DNA of 15,836 bases, taken from positions 1 to 15,836 of the forward strand of contig JAZQJQ010000098.1 in the NCBI GenBank assembly GCA_045541735.1. The letters are read 5' to 3'. How positions within the stretch are numbered: position 1 is the stretch's first letter; each line of letters opens with the position of its first letter. The stretch is from RUG12395 sp045541735. Lineage in GTDB: Bacteria > Bacillota > Clostridia > Oscillospirales > CAG-272. The notes under the pieces are model-generated. The model made no database searches. It saw nothing but the letters and a program-made list of their open reading frames with translations, and was not told where the DNA came from. Below are positions 13,139 to 15,836 of the stretch, one piece after another. Both the position numbers and the translations under genes were made by a program.

Positions 13139-13140
13139 CG

Positions 13141-13187
13141 CCTCATCCGTCAGCCTCCGGCTGCCACCTTCTCCCGCCGGAGAAGGC
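13141..13187 (-). repeat. palindromic repeat, right copy (IR-R) of the DUF559 cassette
   Basis: Read on the minus strand this is an 8-bp hairpin CCTTCTCC/GGAGAAGG (13167-13186), a spacer, a 5-bp hairpin CAGCC/GGCTG (13151-13163) and the end GGATGAGG (13141-13148). It is the same design as 12710-12755 but inverted, with different arm sequences that still pair perfectly. It begins 2 nt after the DUF559 stop codon. Confidence 0.87.
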
Positions 13188-13217
13188 CGATCTGTTCGCT
13201 CATATACTAAAGAAAGC

Positions 13218-13254
13218 GCCTTACAAACCCCAATGGGGTGTTGTAAGGCTTTTT
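13218..13254. terminator. bidirectional intrinsic terminator between convergent genes
   Basis: GCCTTACAAACCCC (13218-13231) pairs with GGGGTGTTGTAAGGC (13235-13249), with one bulged G and an AAT loop. TTTTT follows on the plus strand. On the minus strand it is followed by CGCTTTCTTTA, so it may also end the acyltransferase transcript, whose stop codon lies 10 nt away. Confidence 0.85.
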
Positions 13255-13263
13255 GCTTGTTGA

Positions 13264-14523
13264 TTATTTCTTTCTCGATCTTCCGAGATGCATCTGATAT
13301 ATCGCTTCGGTTGCGAATGCCATTTTTGTAACTACGTTCTGCTTTTTGGGGTAGCAGTAGAAGGAGTCGTTTTCCGTAGAGATATCAACGCAATCGTATG
13401 GGTCTATATAGCAGTAATCGTATTCGATATGCAGGCTGTTCGTCTGCAGGGGCTTTCTTTCGATGCGGTAGTCGGCGCCACGGTAATTACCCTCAAGCAC
13501 GAAGCCGTTTTCGGGATCGTGCGTGAGCCTGCCGTAGCCGAGCTTTTCGAAGCGCCAGCAGCGGGGCAGGGAGTAAACGTATACCTCGTCATCAAACGAG
13601 TACGTACCTTCCTCTACCTGCTTTATAACATTTGCCCTTTCCCACTCAAACCAGTCGGGAACATGGGAAAACTCCGTCTCGCCATCAAGTGCGGAAAGAG
13701 TTCCGTCCTCGTTAAGATTCCAGCGTTTGCCGCATTCGGTGCAGAATATCTCCGTACCTTTGGAGTCCATTTTGGATTCGGTAAGGCAATGCGGACACTG
13801 ATAGAGTATCTTGTGCATACCCTCCGCGCGGTAAGGCTCGGTGATAAGAATGCCGTTTTCCTTCTGATAGCGGTATTCATCGTAATCCATTGACGTTTTG
13901 ATGACTTCGTTTATCTCGTCTGCCGACATTTTTTCGATCTGCTCGGCGGTAAGCACTTGTGTCATCGTTGTGTGAAGCGGGACTTTTCGCTTCTTTCGGA
14001 AGTTCCAGAAGGGTGTGTGCAGGTGGTTGCCGTGATGAACGACGATAACGAGCGGCACCTTGTTCATCTTTACAAGCTTGCCGACGGAATCGGGGATATA
14101 TGATAGCGTTCCGCAAGGCGAGTAACGCGCCTCTGGATACATACAAAGTATATCTCCGCGCCTGAGCACCTTGCCGATGGAGCGCACAAGGTGCAGGTCG
14201 GTGGTAAACTTACGCGTGCAGATGGCACCTATCCACTCTAACAGCCAAGGACGGCGGTAGTAACCGTCTATGTTTACGACGTTGTTGACGCGGTGCGGAT
14301 GTGTACCGAGCGCGGTAAGCTCAAAATCAACAAAGTACTGATGGTTGCTGAGTATCATATACGGGGGCTTGAGGCCTTCCATATTTATCTTTTCAACCTT
14401 GTATTTTTTGCCGATCAGCATTATTTTTGAAAGGATGGTAATAAGATAAGTGAGGTAAATGGGCTGGCGTATGGGATACTTTGCGGTCTTGTACTTTTTC
14501 GGATTTTTGTAATTCGGCTCCAT
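13264..14523 (-). CDS. PlsC-type acyltransferase with zinc ribbon and extra C-terminal domain
   Basis: A 419-residue protein. The N-terminal part (about 25-190) is a 1-acylglycerol-phosphate acyltransferase-like domain with NHQYFVD (His61, Asp66; the HX4D catalytic motif) and MYPEARYS (128-134, standing for FPEGTRS). YQCPHC...CTEC (Cys243, 246, 261, 264) is a zinc ribbon. About 150 further residues form an aromatic-rich domain of unknown role. PlsC enzymes are about 200-250 residues, so this is an extended architecture seen in clostridia. It may acylate a lipid precursor at the membrane. Start ATG 14523 has SD AAGGAGA (14528-14534); the frame is open to 14580, but that extension enters a repeat. 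Confidence 0.82.
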   Translation of the reverse strand: MEPNYKNPKKYKTAKYPIRQPIYLTYLITILSKIMLIGKKYKVEKINMEGLKPPYMILSNHQYFVDFELTALGTHPHRVNNVVNIDGYYRRPWLLEWIGAICTRKFTTDLHLVRSIGKVLRRGDILCMYPEARYSPCGTLSYIPDSVGKLVKMNKVPLVIVVHHGNHLHTPFWNFRKKRKVPLHTTMTQVLTAEQIEKMSADEINEVIKTSMDYDEYRYQKENGILITEPYRAEGMHKILYQCPHCLTESKMDSKGTEIFCTECGKRWNLNEDGTLSALDGETEFSHVPDWFEWERANVIKQVEEGTYSFDDEVYVYSLPRCWRFEKLGYGRLTHDPENGFVLEGNYRGADYRIERKPLQTNSLHIEYDYCYIDPYDCVDISTENDSFYCYPKKQNVVTKMAFATEAIYQMHLGRSRKK

Positions 14524-14561
14524 AGTATCTCCTTCAACATGTTGATCTTGTGTTAATATCT

Positions 14562-14630
14562 GTAGGGGCGTGCAGTGCACGTCCGCAGAATTAAATAATG
14601 AAACGGCGGACGACCAATGGTCGCCCCTAC
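14562..14630. repeat. inverted pair of GTAGGGGCG-type palindromic repeats
   Basis: Left unit: GTAGGGGCG (14562-14570), core TGCAGTGCA, CGTCCGC (14580-14586). Right unit: GCGGACG (14606-14612), core ACCAATGGT, CGCCCCTAC (14622-14630). The outer 9-mers and inner 7-mers are exact inverted complements, while each core is its own palindrome. The A/T-rich centre is 19 nt. The element lies between the radical SAM gene and the acyltransferase and could fold into a long terminator-like structure. Confidence 0.85.
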
Positions 14631-14653
14631 GTTTCGCCGGGAATTCTTTTTGA

Positions 14654-15502
14654 TCAATAATAACTCGCTCTCATACAGCGGCGGCAAAGTTCCTCCGTGC
14701 ATTTGCGCGAAGAAAATCCTTCGTACAGACTTCTCGCCCTTTGAGTCGCAAGGATGTTTTCAAGCGAGTCGGTAAAAAGATTACCGAGTGCAAGATCGCC
14801 GTTGCGGTCAAGACAGCAGGGAACTACCGTGCCGTCGGCAAGCACGCCCACCTGATTGCGCAGAGCGTAGCAAAAGCCTTCTTCCTGCTGTAATTTGCCG
14901 TTCATATCGGGCCAATCAAACTTTTCGCCCCATTCGAGGAAGACGTGCGAGCGGAGTTTTGCCCCCGTGCGTATCTCAAGCCACGGCTTTGGGAAATGCT
15001 CTTCAAGCATTTTAAGTATCTGCCCGTTTTTTTCGTTGAGTGCGCCTTCGGCTCTGCCGTCCAGATTCCATAGCCTCAGAATAACGAAAATGTCCTCATC
15101 CGCCGCCTTTTTTGCGAATTCAAGACAGCCGCTTATGTAGCCTTCAAAGGACATACCCGGGGGGTTCGCTTCAAATGCGTGTAGAGAAATGCTTACCTTG
15201 TGCGGCTTCGAGGCAATTATCTCGTCTCCGCGTGAGGGAAGCAGGGTGCCGTTTGTTGTGATGATGGACTTGAATCCCATTTCGGTTGCAATGTTTATAA
15301 AACGCGGCAAAAGCGGGTGCGCCGTCGGCTCGCCCATAAGATGATATAAAAGAAACTCCGCCCACGGGTGCAGCTTGTCCGCAAGCGCGGTGAATTCCGC
15401 TTCCGTCATTGTTCGCGGCGCTCTGTCAGTGCCGGCGCAAAATGTGCAGCGCAGATTACAGCAGTTCGTTATTTCAAGATATGCCTTGCGGTGGGTTGAC
15501 AT
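14654..15502 (-). CDS. radical SAM protein with SPASM-like C-terminus
   Basis: A 282-residue protein. The radical SAM cluster motif CNLRCTFC (Cys15, Cys19, Cys22) follows LEITNC at the very start. MGEPTAHP (56-63) replaces the usual GGEP motif, and TTNGTLL and KVSISLHAF mark later strands of the barrel. The C-terminal part has Cys211, Cys229-Cys230 (GTVVPCCLD), Cys268, Cys273 and Cys276, matching a SPASM-type auxiliary Fe-S cluster. Such enzymes modify peptides or nucleotides by radical chemistry; no precursor peptide gene is visible nearby, so the substrate is unknown. SD GAGG (15510-15513), start ATG 15502. The gap of 130 nt to the next minus-strand gene is filled by a repeat. Confidence 0.88.
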   Translation of the reverse strand: MSTHRKAYLEITNCCNLRCTFCAGTDRAPRTMTEAEFTALADKLHPWAEFLLYHLMGEPTAHPLLPRFINIATEMGFKSIITTNGTLLPSRGDEIIASKPHKVSISLHAFEANPPGMSFEGYISGCLEFAKKAADEDIFVILRLWNLDGRAEGALNEKNGQILKMLEEHFPKPWLEIRTGAKLRSHVFLEWGEKFDWPDMNGKLQQEEGFCYALRNQVGVLADGTVVPCCLDRNGDLALGNLFTDSLENILATQRARSLYEGFSSRKCTEELCRRCMRASYY

Positions 15503-15531
15503 AATGCTACCTCAAGTGTTTAGTGAACTTC

Positions 15532-15560
15532 ATTGTATCATATTCGTAGGAAAAAGTAAA
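15532..15560 (-). promoter_or_regulatory. promoter of the radical SAM gene
   Basis: On the minus strand, TTTACT (15555-15560) and TACAAT (15532-15537) are 17 bp apart, with 4 of 6 and 5 of 6 matches. The leader to ATG 15502 is about 25 nt and includes the SD. Confidence 0.6.
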
Positions 15561-15603
15561 GGACTAACTGCAGACGTCGATTTTACATAATTGTTTAATG
15601 CTT

Positions 15604-15630
15604 GTAGGGCGGGGGTTTATCTCCCGCCGT
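15604..15630. repeat. single GTAGGG-type palindromic repeat unit
   Basis: GTAGGGCGGGGGTTTATCTC continues into CCGCCGT. The arms GGCGGGGG (15608-15615) and CTCCCGCC (15621-15628) form an 8-bp hairpin around TTTAT. Its beginning matches the outer part of the units at 14562-14630, with a different core. Confidence 0.65.
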
Positions 15631-15643
15631 TTTATACGAAGAT

Positions 15644-15693
15644 CTCTCCTTCCACCACTTCGTGGTCCCCCTCCCTCAATCAGAGGGAGGCTT
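15644..15693 (-). repeat. third copy of the palindromic repeat that bounds the DUF559 cassette
   Basis: The 8-bp hairpin CCTCCCTC/GAGGGAGG (15670-15690) and the 5-bp hairpin ACCAC/GTGGT (15654-15666) are joined by a short C-rich spacer. On the minus strand the order is 8-bp hairpin, GGGACC-type spacer, 5-bp hairpin, GGAAGGAG, the same plan as 12710-12755. All arms differ in sequence from the other copies but still pair. Confidence 0.75.
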
Positions 15694-15836
15694 GGCTATC
15701 TGTGACGGTGTGGTTTTTTGCCAAACTCGGCACAAGCCAAGTCGCTGCCACTCCTCACGCTCGCTGTTTCGTCCCCCGGACGCGCTCGCGTTCGAATTTT
15801 TTCCAAACCGCCAACGAAAAAAAGCACACCCGAAGG
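15694..15836 (-). other. right end of window: repeat-like DNA with a doubtful partial frame
   Basis: The plus strand shows an inverted repeat CTTGGC (15691-15696) with GCCAAG (15736-15741), a small TGCC/GGCA hairpin (15719-15732) and a T-run. On the minus strand a frame is open from the window edge to TAG at 15698-15696 (46 codons, ending FGKKPHRHR). Its composition, rich in Arg, Ser and Gly, looks like translated repeat DNA. I cannot support it as a real gene. Confidence 0.3.

Larger units (their letters stand above)
12710..13187 (+). mobile_element. putative repeat-bounded DUF559 cassette (478 bp)
   Basis: Two inverted copies of a 46-47 bp palindromic repeat enclose a single gene with almost no spare sequence. 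No target-site duplication is visible (left flank ends CCGTTTTTT, right flank starts CGATCTG). The cassette lies between the alpha/beta hydrolase gene and the terminator at 13218, as if it had been inserted into a short intergenic gap. Mobility is an inference from structure, base usage and a third related repeat at 15644-15693. Confidence 0.5.

Noticed and set aside
14524..14580. Extension of the acyltransferase start to 14580
   Set aside because: The extension runs into the GTAGGGGCG repeat and lacks an SD. ATG 14523 has AAGGAGA at the right distance.
14562..15693. CRISPR array
   Set aside because: The repeats are few, unevenly spaced, variable in their cores and inverted relative to each other. 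There are no regular spacers and no cas genes.
1..15836. tRNA or rRNA genes
   Set aside because: No cloverleaf with a TTCGANTC-type T arm plus CCA-end context, and no conserved rRNA blocks, were noticed on either strand by eye.

Overview
The window looks like chromosomal DNA from an endospore-forming member of the Clostridia (Bacillota), plausibly a gut Oscillospirales/Ruminococcaceae-type bacterium. The reasons are: (i) an ordered run of genes matching the Bacillus/Clostridium yabM-hup-rqcP(yabO)-yabP-yabQ-divIC neighbourhood, in which yabP and yabQ are sporulation genes; (ii) AGGAGG-type Shine-Dalgarno (SD) sites and sigma-A promoters with 17-bp spacers; (iii) short Thr/Pro/Asp-rich lipoproteins; and (iv) dispersed palindromic repeats of kinds I associate with gut Clostridia. 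The species cannot be named from the sequence. I ran no searches, so family calls rest on motifs read by eye.

Layout. 1-2772 (+): the tail of an unknown gene, a P-loop uridine-kinase-family protein and a SpoVB/MurJ-type flippase. 2841-4747 (+): hup with a good promoter and a terminator, then rqcP, yabP, yabQ and divIC, tightly packed. 4753-6149 (+): a class I fumarase alpha subunit without its beta partner, a small lipoprotein and an HMA metal-binding protein, ending in a hairpin terminator. 6253-6648 (+): a second low-complexity lipoprotein. 6649-6871: a convergent intergenic region with two mini-hairpins and a strong terminator, possibly a small RNA. 6872-7567 (-): an HPr-kinase-like ATPase. 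7568-8009: a divergent regulatory region with a perfect 19-bp palindrome over a near-consensus promoter and a start codon that opens only 11 codons. 8010-9515 (+): XRE regulator, Maf pyrophosphatase and ImmA/IrrE metallopeptidase, with overlapping reading frames. 9584-12678 (+): AraC-type regulator, D-Ala-D-Ala carboxypeptidase and membrane-anchored alpha/beta hydrolase. 12710-13187: a compact cassette in which a DUF559 endonuclease-like gene lies exactly between inverted palindromic repeats. 13264-15502 (-): a PlsC-type acyltransferase with a zinc ribbon and a radical SAM/SPASM protein, separated by a second type of inverted repeat. 15503-15836: promoter, more repeats and a doubtful open frame running off the end.

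How the genes fit together. The left half is mostly envelope, division and sporulation housekeeping: lipid-linked precursor export, chromosome compaction, ribosome quality control, spore coat/cortex formation and septum assembly. The middle holds a likely regulatory/stress operon built around an XRE-ImmA pair. The right half has cell-wall trimming and lipid genes interrupted by repeat elements. The most novel-looking items are the repeat-bounded DUF559 cassette (12710-13187), the XRE-Maf-ImmA arrangement with its palindromic promoter region, and the uncharacterised structured RNA candidate near 6716-6818.
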